This document shows, one piece after another, positions 1 through 13,182 of a stretch of 64,000 bases of DNA (position 1 is the first letter of the stretch; each line of letters opens with the position of its first letter). Source of the stretch: Gremmenia infestans. Its lineage: Eukaryota; Ascomycota; Leotiomycetes; Helotiales; Hamatocanthoscyphaceae. Under the pieces are notes generated by a model. That model ran no database searches, was not told the DNA's origin, and saw nothing but the letters and a program-made list of their open reading frames with translations. The position numbers and the translations under genes are program-made. Location: positions 620,001 through 684,000 of the forward strand of contig JAFEVB010000015.1 in NCBI GenBank assembly GCA_032629725.1. Reading direction: 5' to 3'.

Positions 1-3000
1 CCGAATGCTTGGGGGGTTAATCGACGTCCAGGGGAACCCTGTTGATAAACGATATGCCTTCCCCTTCAGATGTTCCATCAGCGTGCCTCGTGCATAATTT
101 ACCATACCTTGTAGGGAGCTAGGGTACTCCGTGATAATAATTGCAAATAAAGGCCAAATGCCCTCGAGATTGCCTCTCCTTGATTGGCCAATTCGCTGTA
201 ATCCCGCAAGAGAGGCGCGTTGATTCGCTCAACAACCCCCCTGTTTCTCGTGGAAGCTAACGGTGCTGGCCTTACTGTATGTGTATATAAATAAGCTGCG
301 TACGGAGCAGGTAGATATGTAGATCGCCGTTGACTTGGACGCGCCGCAACGACATCCCACGTCTAGATCCCTCCCGACGAGGATACACTGTGCAGTGTGC
401 ACACACGGTACGGTGCCTACCCTACCCTACCATTGTCGGTACAACTCGACTCAACTCAACTCAACTCAAGCACATGCCCCGAACGTGTGAACAATGGCGG
501 GTTGAACATGGAACAGGGTTTTACCGGGGAAGAGGTGCACGTAGCCGTCCGTCCACGAAAACGAACAGCTCTGGATAGAGGCTGAATACCAACCCGTTTT
601 GGCCGTGCCGTTGTACGTCTATTGAACACAGCATGTACCGGTACATCTCTGCTCTAAACTGTAGCATCGGTTCTTCCGTACCTAGATACCTCTTCATCGG
701 ACGATTGCACTTACGTAGATGGGGGGCTGCTGAGGTATTTCCGTCTAAAAAGGCCCAACTCTCCACCAAAGAGCGAAGTGGAAAGGTGCCTCGGGTGCAA
801 AGCTTGCGGAAGAGGCGCAGAACTCGCGTAGAATTATGTTGCTTGGCATAAAGAGTACTAGTAGTCAGCCGTTATGCAATAAAATACCATGACCTTACAG
901 ATATTAATAGTTCTATTTGCTTGTTTACGCCTGCATTTAAATAATATATGAAAAGTCGTTGCCTTTGACTAAACAGACCGGAACTATAGAATCACAACGA
1001 CCCAGCCACTTGGGCCTAGTTTTCGCCGATACTCCTGCCGTAGCCGCGATGGATTTCTGGGGTAGGGGTCGGGTCTCACTCAACGCGGCCTACAACGGTT
1101 AGACATTTCGAACCAGGTACATCCTGTCCTCTCGCCATGATGGTGGAACGTCCGTTCCCAAGATTCGTTCCCAAGGCTGAAAAGACGATTGCAGTGGGCT
1201 GCGGTGGTCGCAGAGAGGGGGGAGCTGCCTCACTATCTCACACCGTCTTACGATCTCTGTACTGTACCTGCCTCCACAGCTACCCAGCTACAATACACTG
1301 GTCCCTCCCTACCCAAGGTAGAAGAAACCCTACCTACCTACCTGCCGACCTACCTTGTACAGCAATCCTGTAGAAAACCGTAGTTCCTATTGGCAGCTAT
1401 CTTGTTGGTACAATGTAATATCTTAGGCTCATGCACAAGTCAAAAGGCACAACACATTTCTTTCCTTCCCAAAATCTCACCTCAAAAGGGGAAACTGATG
1501 CTGTGAATGGAGCTCGATTGTGGAGTTGAGGTGCGAATGCGAGTCCTCGCCGTCCTCCCCTGGCCCACTTTAGATGCATTACGACTCTACGAAGAGGACC
1601 TGAAAGATCTAGCTCATGCAATGCCAGGGGCGTGCTTCCTTCCACCCATTATTCAGGGAATATAGAAAGCATGCGTGCAGTCCGTACATGTAAGTGAAGA
1701 TCGTGGAGGAATATATGTATGCAGAGGCCTTTATGCCCGTTATTCAAAAGCCGGAAAAACCAGCCAGTACGAAAAAACAAATCACGAACTTGACGCGAGA
1801 CTTCTCGGCTTCTTGCGCGCCTCGGACCCTTTCATTGGATGTTGGCACGGGACGGGGATGTTTGTTGTTTTTGCGGTCCGCTCCGAACAGGATCAACTTG
1901 CAGGTGAAGAGTTATAGGACGGGATGGTCTTTTGCTGGGAAGAAGGCTCACAGGTACACCGCCTATACGTAAAGTTATATATTCGGTTATGGCTTGATAT
2001 CAATCAATACTATCGGTACAGTCCTTGACTCCTGGTGCAAGTGAAGGCTGACGGCAATAGCTTCCTTCCATCTGACACTCTCGCTGTTTTCGATTGCGGG
2101 AAGAGGTGAAGAGATTGCCAGGCTAGAGTACAATACAGTAGGGGTCTCTCGCGAGCGTACTGTATTCTCATGATTCCGTAGTAGTGCGTATCGCACCTTA
2201 CTGTACTCCGTACCGTAAAAGAGGAACCTCGTCGTCGCTTCCCCACTTAAGACTTGTGGTGTGGGGTGGACTACTCATGACGAGCGATACAGACCCTGAA
2301 ATGGCCGGATGCAGACTTATTCTTGAGCGCTTTAATTATAACGCGTCTGGGCATCGCATACCTCCGTACTCCGTGAATACTGGCCCCTGAAATTGACCTT
2401 TATGCCTTGTCCCGAATAACGGGAAGAGATGCTGCTCTCCATCCCTTATTGTTATTACCGTCGCCCCGCCTTTACATTTTTGAAGTCAAAAGAAGAATAT
2501 TAGATTGCCTGCAATTACATGGCCAAGATCGCCAACTGGCTGGGTACGCACTGGTGCGCACAGTCGTTACTTCTCGCACGGATGTGATTTTCTTCTGAAT
2601 GGTTCTATGCATACAGTATCTGATTTTGACTTTCTATAGATGCCGATATACTTCTGCTGTACGGAGGTACTCGCAGAACTCTCCAGAGTCTCAAGGGTGT
2701 TATGATTCAAGACTCACCAGACTCACCAGACTCAAGAGAAGTCGAATTGCCGCAACGCTTCCCCCCCTGGTCCTGTGACCAAATTCATCCCATGAAAACA
2801 ACACCAAGTCCCCGCATATAAGATGCTAAGAGTTCTCCACCCTCACTTACTCGAAGGAAGTCAGGGTCAGGTACTGTAGGTACAGGCGGGGTTGATTATT
2901 AGAACGAACGGTACATCGTTGTGGGGTTTGCGAACTTGTGATGAGAGGGAAGTAAAACAGTAGTGTGCTGTAAGAATTTACGTAGTAAATAATCGATAAG

Positions 3001-4430
3001 AAGTACCGAAAGCTTCAATAGTAATGAGAAGAAGAAATAGAGCCCAAGAAATAGTCAGTCCTGATGGAGTCGGATCCAAATGCATCGTTCACATTTCCCC
3101 ACCTCCTCAAAACAACCAACGCAAACTCCCTAAAAGAGCCATTTTGTGATAGATCACCCCGTTTCTTCCCCTTTAGGTCTTGCACAGATACAAAGCGAGA
3201 TCTGCAACTATTCAGAAAAGGAGATCTCTTTAGTCCCGTAAGCCCCATGCTTCAGAAAGTCTAAACTATGCCCATGGCCTATTGGTCAGAATGCCAACGC
3301 GACAAGTCTAACGTCCCTCTTGGGTTTCGCGCTACTACTCAGTCGTACTACTTTTTCCCACGAAGCGTGCCCAAAAACTTACCTACTGCACACTGCAGCA
3401 CAAAGCCTCGTAAGTTGTTAATAATTGGGCCTGCATGCGACTCTGCGTGCCTGCCTACCTGCCTACCCGCCTGTCTGCGAACAGTGCGAGGCCGGGTTTG
3501 AAACTCCTGGTGGAAAAGTGCAGTGTAGCCGAGTAGCTGGGGAGTAGCATGCGGGAAATTGAAGGATCGGTCTAAACAGTTCCACAAAGTGAGGCCATTC
3601 GCAAACCAAAACAATGGCCTTATTTTCGTTATCTACTGTACCACTGAGGGAAAGTTGAGTTTGTCTCAAGTTCTCAAGTTTCATCAATCAAGACAACCTT
3701 CCAAATTCAGATGCTGGTACCGAGCAGTGAAAATGTTTCATCTCTACCTACCTAGTTCCTTTTCTTCTCGCCTGATGAAATTCTACCCGAGAAGAACCGA
3801 AATCCGAAATCCGGACCGGGAGTTACAAAAGGCAGACATAGGATCTCATTATTATTACCTCGCATCATAATAAGCTAAAATAGAAAATGGTACCTGCATA
3901 TGATAGCTGTCAAAGATATAAAAAGTTAAACACACATGATCCTTTTCTGCCCCCACGCTGCAAGCTAGATCCTTAAAAGCCACTTCCGTCCCGCATAGAT
4001 ACATACATATCAGCAGCGTCTTGGTCTGAAAGAAGTCAAGATGTGTAGCGAATACTTGAGCCTTCACCGCGCGCGTTGAGTGATGTGTTCTTTGGATATA
4101 ATGTCGGCGATCCAAATATCGCGTCCTCTGCATCACCGAGACTAATGTGATAACATAGGCAAATCAGATATCGATACGCCGTACAGTACTTGATGCATGA
4201 AGTTGACATGTCTATTTCTGGATCCAAACGCTTCAGATTCAACTTCATATAAAGATTAGAACATTTTATCAGTGGATTTTAATAAAACCACAAAGGTTAG
4301 GCCTAGAGCCGGAGAAAATCTGCAACTTAATATTTCGTTAAATCCTCTTTTTATTACAAAAAGAGATACGACTAGGTCAGAAGAGGCGATCCAGGTGTAA
4401 CTTTTTATTACAAGACTATTTTAATACAAA
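1..4430. other. intergenic, no supported gene
   Basis: About 4.4 kb without a convincing gene. Short open frames of 60-100 codons occur on both strands, but they overlap each other, mostly begin at non-ATG codons and carry no recognisable domain. Low-complexity patches include repeated ACTCA units near 440-475 and CCTAC/CCTGC units near 1310-1350 and 3450-3480. ACTGTAC-type oligomers recur. The right end (about 4260-4430) should hold the 3' untranslated region of the minus-strand CTR9 gene. Confidence 0.6.
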
Positions 4431-7400
4431 TTATTCACTATCGCCATTCGCGGTAGCAGGGGAATCTTCTTTCGGAGGAGGAGCTTCGTCCTCAGCTTCA
4501 TCCTCCTCGTCCGAGTCGATTACTCGTCGATTCTTCCGGACAGGCGCAGGTGCAGCTTCCTCGTCAACATCCATAGCATCTTCGCCTTCAGCGACATCGT
4601 CCTGCATCTCCCTAGCGGCTTCTGCAGCACCATCGTCATCGTCGCTGTCGACGACGATCTCGCTACTCTTGTACTTGCTTGGCTTCTCTGGAGGAGTCTT
4701 CTTCTGAAGCCTTCTCTTCTTCTTGGGCTTCTCCTCCTCACTCCCCCCTCTATCTTCATCATCAGAGATGCCATCTTCATTCTTCTTTCTCCGCTTGCCT
4801 CCGGCACCACGCTTCTTGGATTTGGACTTCTTGGACACCTTGTCCCCAGTCTCACTATCCGTGGTCATCTCAGCTTGCTCCCTTTGCTTCTCCTCTTCAG
4901 CTCTAGCCTCCGCAAGCTCACGATCCCTCTCTATGATCTTCTGTCGCTCTTCGGCGATCTTCTTCTTCCTCTCATGCTCGGCATCTTCTGCAGCTTTTCT
5001 TATCTCTTCTCGCTTCCTGAGCTCTTCCTCTCGTTTCTGCTTGGCCAGCTGCAGCTTCTCGGCATTTTTCTCTTCATACTCCCTCTGGGCCTGAATTGAA
5101 CGCTCTAATTGGCGACGCATTGTATTTCGAGCCATGTTCGCACGTTGCTCGATGTCGTGCTTAGGATAGGGTGTCTGAGGGTGTTGAGCAATGGCTTCTA
5201 GAGACTCTATGGCTTCCTCAAGACCCGCAGCGGCAGCTTGAACCTCGGTGAGTGTACGCTGCACTTCAGGCATATTGTAGACAGTGGTAGCTAGCTGGAT
5301 CTGTACGAAAGCGACATTAAATTTGAAGTGAACTTGCTCGGGGGCAATTTGGAGGGCCTGTAAAAGATTAGCCGATGCATCAAGATGTAATGCTTGTGCG
5401 ACAAACCTTTTGAGAGTAGTCAAGAGCACTCTTGAATGCCGATAAACTCTTCTCTGTCTTTCCCTTGGCCAACCATGTCCGCCCCAAGCAAGCCAAGATC
5501 TGAGCATCGTGAGACCGGTCCTTTGACAACGCCGCCTCATAGTGCTCAATGGCTTTGCTAAACTGCCGCAACTCGGCGAATATGTGCCCTAAATTGACGA
5601 ATACACTCGGATCTTTGACTGTGTCCCGAACTTTGACGAATATCGACAGAGCGGTCTTAAAGTCCTTCTTGTCCTCAACAAGAGCAATAGCAATTCCTTG
5701 AGCTGCGTATGCGTTCTTTGGGTCAAGCTGTAAAGCTTTATCGAAGAATTCAACAGCCTTGACATACATGGCACTGCGCTTCTGTTTTTCTTGATCGGTC
5801 TCTCGACGCATCTCACGAGCCGTCATGAGATACAAATTTCCCATTCCAATCAAAGCATATCGGTCATGCTTCTCATAGTTTTGAAGAGTGTGTTTGTAAT
5901 GGCGTAGCTCTGGATCTTCCGCAATATTGCCGCGGCCCCTTCGAGAATGGATTCGCCCCAGATACCAACCGTACAAGGCGCGTACTTCGAGATCAGCAGA
6001 TGAATCTTGGTAAAGCTTGGAAATGGCCTTGGGTCCATCTTCTGTTGGATTCTGGCGTAAGGCAATATAAGCCTGTCTCGTTCTTGCATCTGTGTAGTCG
6101 CTGTGGCGGTCTAGAAGCCCGTTATATACTGTGCTGGCTTCGTCGAGTAAGCCACTAGCCTCATAAGTTCGCCCAAGATTATAGCTGATGGTAGTGACAA
6201 GCGCGTCACCGTCAGAGTCATCCTGCTTATCTTTGATCTTGACGCAGGCATTCAAGGCAACCTGGAACATTTCTCGGGCCAGGTCATACTTCTCAGCTTG
6301 GTAGTAGAAACACCCCATGTTATTTAACAGTTGGGGTGGAAGGCTTGTCCGAACAGATGTTTTGAAAGCAGCTTCCTCAGGATTTTCTGGTTTTTGATCA
6401 TCGGGAATTTGATCAAACTCAAGTTGCTCCACTTGTTGGAGACATTGCAGGCTCTTTTCGGGCTGGTCGGTCTCGTAGAGTCGTGCAAGATTGAGCAACA
6501 CGGAAGCATCTGCAATGAGGTTCTTCTTAGGATCCTTCCAGGCCGTCCGAACGTTTTCAAGATAACCAACAGCCTTCTTGAATTCTGTCGACTTATCCTC
6601 CTTGACGCCACTCTGCTGAGTTGTAAACACCTCTTCGGCGTAGAGAGTACCTAAGAGAATCATAGCTTCGACATTCTTAGACTGCTGAATGATTTTCTCC
6701 AGTCTCAACTTTGCTTCTCCAAAATCACTCTTTAGGACTGCAAGTTGCGCTGCACCAAACTTGGCAGGTAGAAAACCACGCTCGGCACCACCTCTGGCTT
6801 CGTCCGCTCGGCGATAATAATCAGTTGCTCGCTCGTAGTCGTCTTTGTAGTGCTCTTTTCTAGCTAACAAGTACCAACCATCACTGGCAATTGCATTTAC
6901 GTCTGTATACTGAATTGCCTTATGCGCCAGAGTATCCACATTTGTCAAGGACTTTCGGGACAAAAAGTAGCCAGCAAACGTCGCACATGTTAACGGAAGG
7001 TCCTTGTCAGCCTTGAAAGCTTTTTGTGTGTATTCTGTCATTGCCTTTTTGTAGAGTCGAATGAATTCGGGCCCATTTGTGGGAACGTGTGAACTCGCAT
7101 CGAGATAAAAAAGACCAAGAAGGATGTTTGCAATCTTTGAGTCAGGGTTGATCTCCAAAGCTCGTTCCCAGGCTGTTTTCGCATCTTCCTTAAACCCCAG
7201 CTGCCAGAAACAACAACCGATTCCTATCCGTGGATCTGGATCAATCAGGTCAGGCATCTTGTGCAAAGCCTCCTGATAACCTTCCAAGGCTTCTGCAAAT
7301 TTTCCCAGAGAGTATTGCGCTCTAGATTTGCCCAACACCGCCATCATGTTTCTGCCCGCGGAGACTCGAATCGCATCTTCGAATGACTTCAAAGAGGCTC

Positions 7401-8016
7401 GTAAGATGTCTCCTTTCTCTGGATCAATTGCGCCAGGATTCGCAGATTTCGAAGGCGGCTGGAGGGAGGCCTTCAATAGTTGAAGAACTCCACGAGCGAG
7501 GTACAAAGGGGGAAATGCTGGGTTTATTCGGAGCGCCTCGTTCAGGGTCGAAGTCGATATTTGCAGGTAGTACTCTTTCGTTTTTGCTTCCGAGACTAGA
7601 GCGCCTTCTGGAGCAACTCGAGGTGCTTCTCTGCTTTTCCACAGATACATCCAGCAAAGACAAGTCAGCATACTCAGCCTCTCTTTTGGACCACCTTTCA
7701 TTGCCTGTCCTCCCTTGATGAGCATTTCGATAGCATGGTCGACCTTCTTCTGCTTCGCATACGCAAGGGAGACTGTCATCCAATATGTCCGCGCCGCGCC
7801 CTCATTTTCCAGCAGTGTACATAATTCGGTAGGATCGTCCAAAAGATCCTCAAGATCAACCTCTACAGCTTCATCGTCGCCTTCGCCTTGAACTGGAATG
7901 TCGATGGCGGAAGGTATATCGGAGAAGCGCATGCTGACCATTTGATGACCTGGAGATACACCTGCGCCGTATCCATTTGTTCCCCCGTTGGCATTTCCAT
8001 TGCTAACAGCAGCCAT
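4431..8016 (-). CDS. CTR9: RNA polymerase II-associated Paf1 complex subunit Ctr9 (TPR protein)
   Basis: Ctr9 is the TPR scaffold of the Paf1 complex, which travels with RNA polymerase II and supports H2B ubiquitination, H3K4 methylation and elongation. Coding sequence is complement(join(4431..5357,5407..8016)), 1178 aa. The 49-nt intron starts GTTTGT, has a CTAAT branch and ends ACAG; removing it joins ...LDYSQK to ALQIAPEQ inside a TPR-like helix. The start is the ATG at 8016 (MAAVSNGN). Residues about 60-890 are degenerate TPRs, for example ALQLDPKNAYAAQGIAIAL and EHYEAALS. Residues about 890-1035 form a charged coiled coil rich in E, K, R and Q. The last 140 residues alternate Lys-rich and Asp/Glu-rich blocks (SDDED, DSDDDD, DSDEEDE), as in fungal Ctr9 tails. 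Length and architecture fit the family closely. The next gene upstream on the same strand is the peroxisomal carrier. Confidence 0.95.
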
Positions 8017-8710
8017 TTTGAAGTGAAGTCGAAACTCGAATGGTGAATGGAGAAAAGGGAGTGGCAGAGACGAGGCTCATATGTGGGTGTAGAAGACGTG
8101 AACAGCGCGCGGAATCGCAAAAGCTTTCAGTCGAGCTTGGAAGCCAGTCTGAACCTGCTGAACATCTGGTCATACGGTGAGTACCTGAAAGGTATGTAAA
8201 GAGTAGTCAGGAAGTTGCCCGAGGTTCTGGGCGAGTTGGGGTTACAAGGTTTTGAATTGCTTGAACTTGTTCAGGTTGACAGGACTCGCGCGCGAATAAT
8301 TTTACGCTAACGAAGCTAGGATCAATTTGTCCGACACAACACCAACACTAATAAGTAAATAATACTCTTCAAAGATTTCTCTTCTAATCAGACGTCGAAC
8401 CACAACATGGAAGGGACCATCAAAATCAAATGAAGACTATTGTCTTCAAATAATCTTTTAGTACCATGACGATCTAACCTTCTGTTTATAAGACATTTCT
8501 TTCCCGTCTCACTTTTCCATATCTTGCGACAGGGGCAAGGGGGTGGAGCCCTACGTATATATAGGTGTAGGTTCAACAGATAGTTTTTACATAGTCTCAT
8601 ATATTGTAATCATATGGTCACAAACACGCGTAAACTCCATGCCAGTATCAACCAGGTCTCCCTAAACATGTCATTTCTGAATGACGAAATTGACTCTAGA
8701 ATTATATCAC
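8017..8710. other. intergenic between CTR9 and carrier gene
   Basis: About 0.7 kb holding the CTR9 promoter/5' leader and the carrier 3' end. Both genes are on the minus strand. I see no further gene or repeat. Confidence 0.6.
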
Positions 8711-9924
8711 CTACTTCGTAATCAAAGGCAAGGCTTGCTTAGCCTTTGAAGTCGCAACATCCGCAGCTTTCTGGAGTTGTTCGGACTTCAGCTTTCGCAG
8801 GTAGCGGAAGAAAACGATGAAAAGTAGCTCCATACTATTTCAAGTTAGCATATACGAGTGAAACGAACGAAACAATGCATACCGTTCTTTTGTCATCATC
8901 AGAAGCCCTTGAACGAGCAGTCCCTTTGAAATTTGTGGTCCAATACCCTTGAAAAGGCCCAGTAAACCCTCATGTTGGACAATAAACCGCATCACTTCGA
9001 TGAAGCTTTTGAATGGCTTCCCTGCACGGGATGGAGGAGGTCTTGATTGCAGGCCCACCTTCGCAACAATGAGTGGTTGAGTTGCAATTGTAGCCAAAGA
9101 TTTTGACATCGCTCCAAGCACTACATATGACATTAGTGGGTTGCAATGAGAAATCGAACGAAAGACGTACAGAATGCTTCCCACGGTCTAAGGTTCAACT
9201 TTCCAGGAAAGAGAACTTCTCTTAGCCTTTGATACGCGCCGTATGTTATAGCAGGATTAACAACCAGGACCAAGCTAGCCTTGAGCCCTCTCCAGAGCCC
9301 AGTCCACCCATCTTCACTGTTGATCACTTCCTTGGCTGTATCTACCATTCCTTTCTTCTCGCTCTTCCCTTGCGTTTGCTGACGAGTAGTTACCACGGCG
9401 ACTGGAATGGTGAAAAGCTGGGCCACAGCTCCTGAAACAGCACCCAGTGATAACTCAACAGCCGTACCGGGGGGCGTTGGTAATTTCTGCGACTTGATAT
9501 AAAGCGTCCGAACAACAGAATACCAGTAAAAGTATGCGAAATTCGTTGAAGCAACACCAATCAAGGCACCATTGATGCCAGAATAAAGACCAGATATTCC
9601 ATCATCGTCAACAATCTTGGTAATTGCGTCCCAGGTCGAGGTGTAGTGGGGTGGTACATCAGCATCAACCGGATCTGTTACTTTTTGCTTGACTTGTACC
9701 TGAAGACGGGTCTTGACTCTGAAATAGCAACAGCCATATCAGCAGAAGTTCTCGGGCAAGTATTCAGTGAGAGGAATGCGCCCGGTAAAGGCTACGTCCC
9801 GGAGAAGAGGACAGGCTCACATGTCTAAAGGATATACCAAAGCATTGGCAATGACTGCCCCAGTGGCCCCAGCAACAGCTCCACCCCAGGGGGGGAGCAA
9901 AGCTTCTTTTGATTGTCCCGCCAT
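8711..9924 (-). CDS. peroxisomal adenine nucleotide carrier (ANT1/PMP47 type)
   Basis: A mitochondrial-carrier-family protein of the peroxisomal branch, which exchanges ATP for AMP across the peroxisomal membrane to support fatty-acid activation. Coding sequence is complement(join(8711..8834,8883..9120,9171..9718,9821..9924)), 337 aa. The three introns are 48, 50 and 102 nt, with GTATGC, GTACGT and GTGAGC donors. Three carrier repeats are visible, each with its signature: PLDIVKTRLQVQ in repeat 1, PVAVVTTRQQTQ in repeat 2 and PLIVAKVGLQSRPPP in repeat 3. The last two, with TT-R-Q-Q and AKVGLQS, are typical of PMP47/Ant1 rather than the mitochondrial ADP/ATP carrier. The start is the ATG at 9924 (MAGQSKEALLPP); the frame stays open further upstream but contains no other ATG. 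It is divergent from palB. Confidence 0.88.
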
Positions 9925-10134
9925 TACGGTGATTGTTGAGGTGAGATGGTCGACAACAGCCTGGGAGGAATCGGCGTTTGTGAGCTTGATATCAACAGCG
10001 AGAGAAGCCGAGGCTAAAGAACCCACGGCTGCGAGGAAGTGAAACTTGAGATAGAGCTAGAATGAGAATAAAGCTTGCAAAAATCTGGGCAGTTTTCAAA
10101 GAAGAAAGAATTGCTTGAAAAAGGAATCTTCGGC

Positions 10135-10144
10135 TACCTAGGTA
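10135..10144. repeat. TACCTAGGTA palindrome
   Basis: Exact ten-base palindrome, one of four in the window (others at 23414, 29731 and 54509), all outside coding sequence. Confidence 0.85.
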
Positions 10145-10401
10145 TGCAATGCAATTTCAAGGAACAAAATTATATAAACAATCATGTCGCATCCGAGGGA
10201 CCTAAGTCTGGGTGAAGAGCCGACCGAGGTTCCAAAAAAAGCTGGGGAAGCCGCTGATTGTTCGTAGACAAGGCTAGTTTTCTTTGTGTCCCGCCCCGCT
10301 CCGCCTCCTCCCCGCCCCCACCCAATGTTCCAGTTTCATCCACTGGTCCAGATTTTAACATCTACATACGACCGAATTTGATCCTTACTGTATTTTACGT
10401 T

Positions 10402-10407
10402 GCCAGG
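10402..10407 (+). promoter_or_regulatory. possible PacC-type hexamer (GCCAGG)
   Basis: GCCAGG matches the PacC consensus GCCARG and lies 46 bp before the palB ATG. PalB acts upstream of PacC activation, so feedback is conceivable. A single hexamer occurs often by chance; this is inference only. Confidence 0.2.
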
Positions 10408-10452
10408 AAATTTCTCTCTCTCTATCTATGTCGGCCCAAAGAGACAGTCAGC

Positions 10453-13182
10453 ATGGAAGCTGATGCTCAGGTACATCCCACTGTTTCCGGCCCAAGTCAA
10501 GCCTTTGTACTCACGAGTCATAGGCGGCCGAATCCAAGGTCGATAAGTCGCTCACTAAAGAGGAGGCCTTAAAGAATGCTATTCATGCTGCAGAGCTGTA
10601 CATGAAAGTTACCAAACTGGCTAGTAGTGATACAGAACGGACAAGATTCCGTGGCAAGTTCAAACAGCTCCTTTCAAAAGCAGAAGATATCAAACAAGCA
10701 GCACAATGGACCCCCTCTATAAGCAAGGACGTCCTCTTGAAAGCACCTCTGTCCAGAAGACAAATTTCTAGACGAGAGGAAGTTATACTTCTCGAGGGTT
10801 CCAAGTTGCATGGCTTCAAATTTCCACCTTGGACAAATGATCCGGACAATTCGCTCTTTGATAACCCTGATGAGACATCAATTTATACGTAGGTCTTCCT
10901 CATAACCGTTCTAAGATCATTTCTAATATCTCATAGTGAATCGGCAGACTTGAAGTTATCGGATGCCCAAAAGTCGATATTTGCGGGATGGAAAAGACCC
11001 CATGAAAGTCTTGGCATCCTCACTGATGAGGGCATCACTATTTCTATCGATGAGATTGATTTGGTCCAAGACATTACCACAGACTGTTCCGTTGTAGCCA
11101 GTCTCTGTGCTGGTACTGCACGCTTTAGGAAGGGTCGTGGACAGGTAAGTCAGCTCAATTGGGGATTGTAATAATGCTAACTCATCTCAAGCTGCTTCCC
11201 ACAATGATGTACCCCTTTGATCAGCAAAATTCTAGGCCTCGAGTCTCGAAGAACGGAAAATATATCTTTCGTCTTCACTTCAATGGCTGCTTCAGAAAAG
11301 TCACAATAGATGATAGACTCCCGGCATCCAATACCTCACGGAGTCTTCACGTAATCGACCGCAATAATCCAAAATTGCTCTGGCCAGCTTTGATAGAAAA
11401 GGCATACTTGAAGGTGCGAGGTGGATATGACTTTCCAGGCTCGAATTCTGGTACCGATCTATGGGTCATGACAGGGTGGATCCCAGAGCAAGTGTTTCTT
11501 CAGAGGTAGGCTCCAAAAGTATCACTTTTGTCATCCAGCATACTGACAATTGTCATAGCGATGAATTGCAACCCGAACTGCTCTGGCAGCGGATCCTCAA
11601 TTCTTTTGGATACGGCGATGTTATGATCACATTGGGCACTGGAACACTGAGTCGTAAGGAAGAGAAGGAGCTTGGCTTAGCTGGCGAACATGATTATGCA
11701 GTCCTTGACATGAAGGAAGTTGGTTCGCAACATTTACTCTTGGTCAAAAATCCCTGGTGCGATGGGATGGTATGGAAAGGAAGAGTATTAGTTGCGGAAG
11801 AAGAAATATCGACTCAAACCTGGACACAGGACCTTCGAGAAGCACTTCCAAGCAATAGCACAACGAAGCCTGGCACCTTTTGGATGAATCTGGAGGCCGT
11901 TGTACAGCATTTTGAATCTCTATACCTGAACTGGAACCCCGGGCTCTTCAAACATCGCCAGGATCACCACTTCTCCTGGACGATTCCCACAATGAAGATC
12001 CCGGGCTCCTTTATTCACAACCCACAATATGCTCTCCATCCAACGAAAGCAGAGACAGTATGGGTACTGTTAAGTCGACACTTCGCCACCTCAGAGCACG
12101 ACATAGCACAGAACAAATCCAGCACTCTTTCAGATACTTCTAATGCTCTAGGCTTCATAAGCCTGTACGTCTTCTCCACTGCTGGCCAGCGAGTATATCT
12201 CAGCGACAACGCTGCCCACCGTGGCGCCTTCGTCGACTCCCCGCAAACACTCGCCCGCCTAGAAGTCTCCCCCTCGGAAACCTACACCATCGTGCCCGCT
12301 CAACACGGACTTCCACTTCCCAAGTACTCGTTCACACTTTCCTTTTTCTCCCGCAGTCCCCTAACCGTCGCTCCCGCCCTGGATAGCCTCCCTCACTTCA
12401 CCACACACACCGGCTCCTGGACGCGCCACACAGCCGGCGGCAATGCATCCGCTCCATCCTACCCCCTAAACCCTCAATTCTCCATCGCAGTCCCATCTCC
12501 CACGCCAATAACACTCATCCTCGAGAGTGGCGACCCAGAACTCGCCGTACACGTCAAGCTCGTGTACTCGTCCGGCCAGCGCGTCACAAGCATAAAGGGA
12601 AAGGACATGGTGATGTCCTCCGGCGACTACCGACGCGGCTGTGCACTCGCTTCCCATCTCTCCGAGTCCGTCGTCCCCACTGGCAAATACACAATAGTTT
12701 GCTCCACTTTCTCAGCCGGGCAGACCGCTTCCTTCACACTCCGTGTTGGTTCGGCCGTCCCGTGCACCGTGCTCCCCATCCCAGCTGAGACAGCAGGACG
12801 ACTCTCGACGCGCTTGCCAGTACTGGTGTTCCGGGACGGAGTGGATAGGACGTTGGCGCCGCTGACTGTCAGCAGGCTGACGAAGCTGATGGTGGTCGTG
12901 AGGTCGGGGGGTACGAGTCGGCCGCTTCTGAAAGTTAGTATTGAGAGGGGACAGGGGCCCAATAAGAAGATCTTGGATGAAAGTTGCGGTGGTGATTTTA
13001 GTGATGCGCCAATGGGAATTCGGAGTGCGGATTTGGATTTGAGTCCGGGTATGAGTGCACTAGGTGGATTGTGGATTGTAGTTGAAAGGCTTGGGGGCAG
13101 GAATGGGATTGATGAAGTTGAGGTTGAGGTTTTGAGTGATAGTGCTATTAGCGTTGGCTTGTGGGGGGTTGAGGTGAAGTGA
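10453..13182 (+). CDS. palB: calpain-like cysteine protease PalB/Rim13
   Basis: PalB is the calpain-like protease that cleaves the transcription factor PacC on ESCRT-III platforms during alkaline-pH signalling. Coding sequence is join(10453..10470,10524..10888,10937..11144,11192..11505,11559..13182), 842 aa, close to the usual PalB length. The first exon is only 18 nt (MEADAQ), followed by a GTACAT donor. Residues about 7-90 form an MIT-like helical region (EEALKNAIHAAELYMKVT), the ESCRT-III binding module. The calpain core includes Cys178 in TTDCSVVASL, a His in GEHDYAVLDM and Asn in LLLVKNPW, so the triad is present. About 450 further residues form beta-rich calpain-type C2-like domains. 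It lacks the calmodulin-like EF hands of classical calpains, as expected for PalB. The C2H2 gene downstream is convergent. Confidence 0.94.

Larger units (their letters stand above)
9925..10452. other. divergent promoter region, carrier gene and palB
   Basis: About 0.53 kb between the two start codons, so it must carry both promoters. It contains a TACCTAGGTA palindrome at 10135-10144, a CT-rich tract (10410-10430) just before palB and one GCCAGG hexamer at 10402-10407. Confidence 0.6.

Noticed and set aside
9925..10026. N-terminal extension of the peroxisomal carrier
   Set aside because: The frame is open but begins only at GTG; the ATG at 9924 gives the usual carrier N-terminal length.
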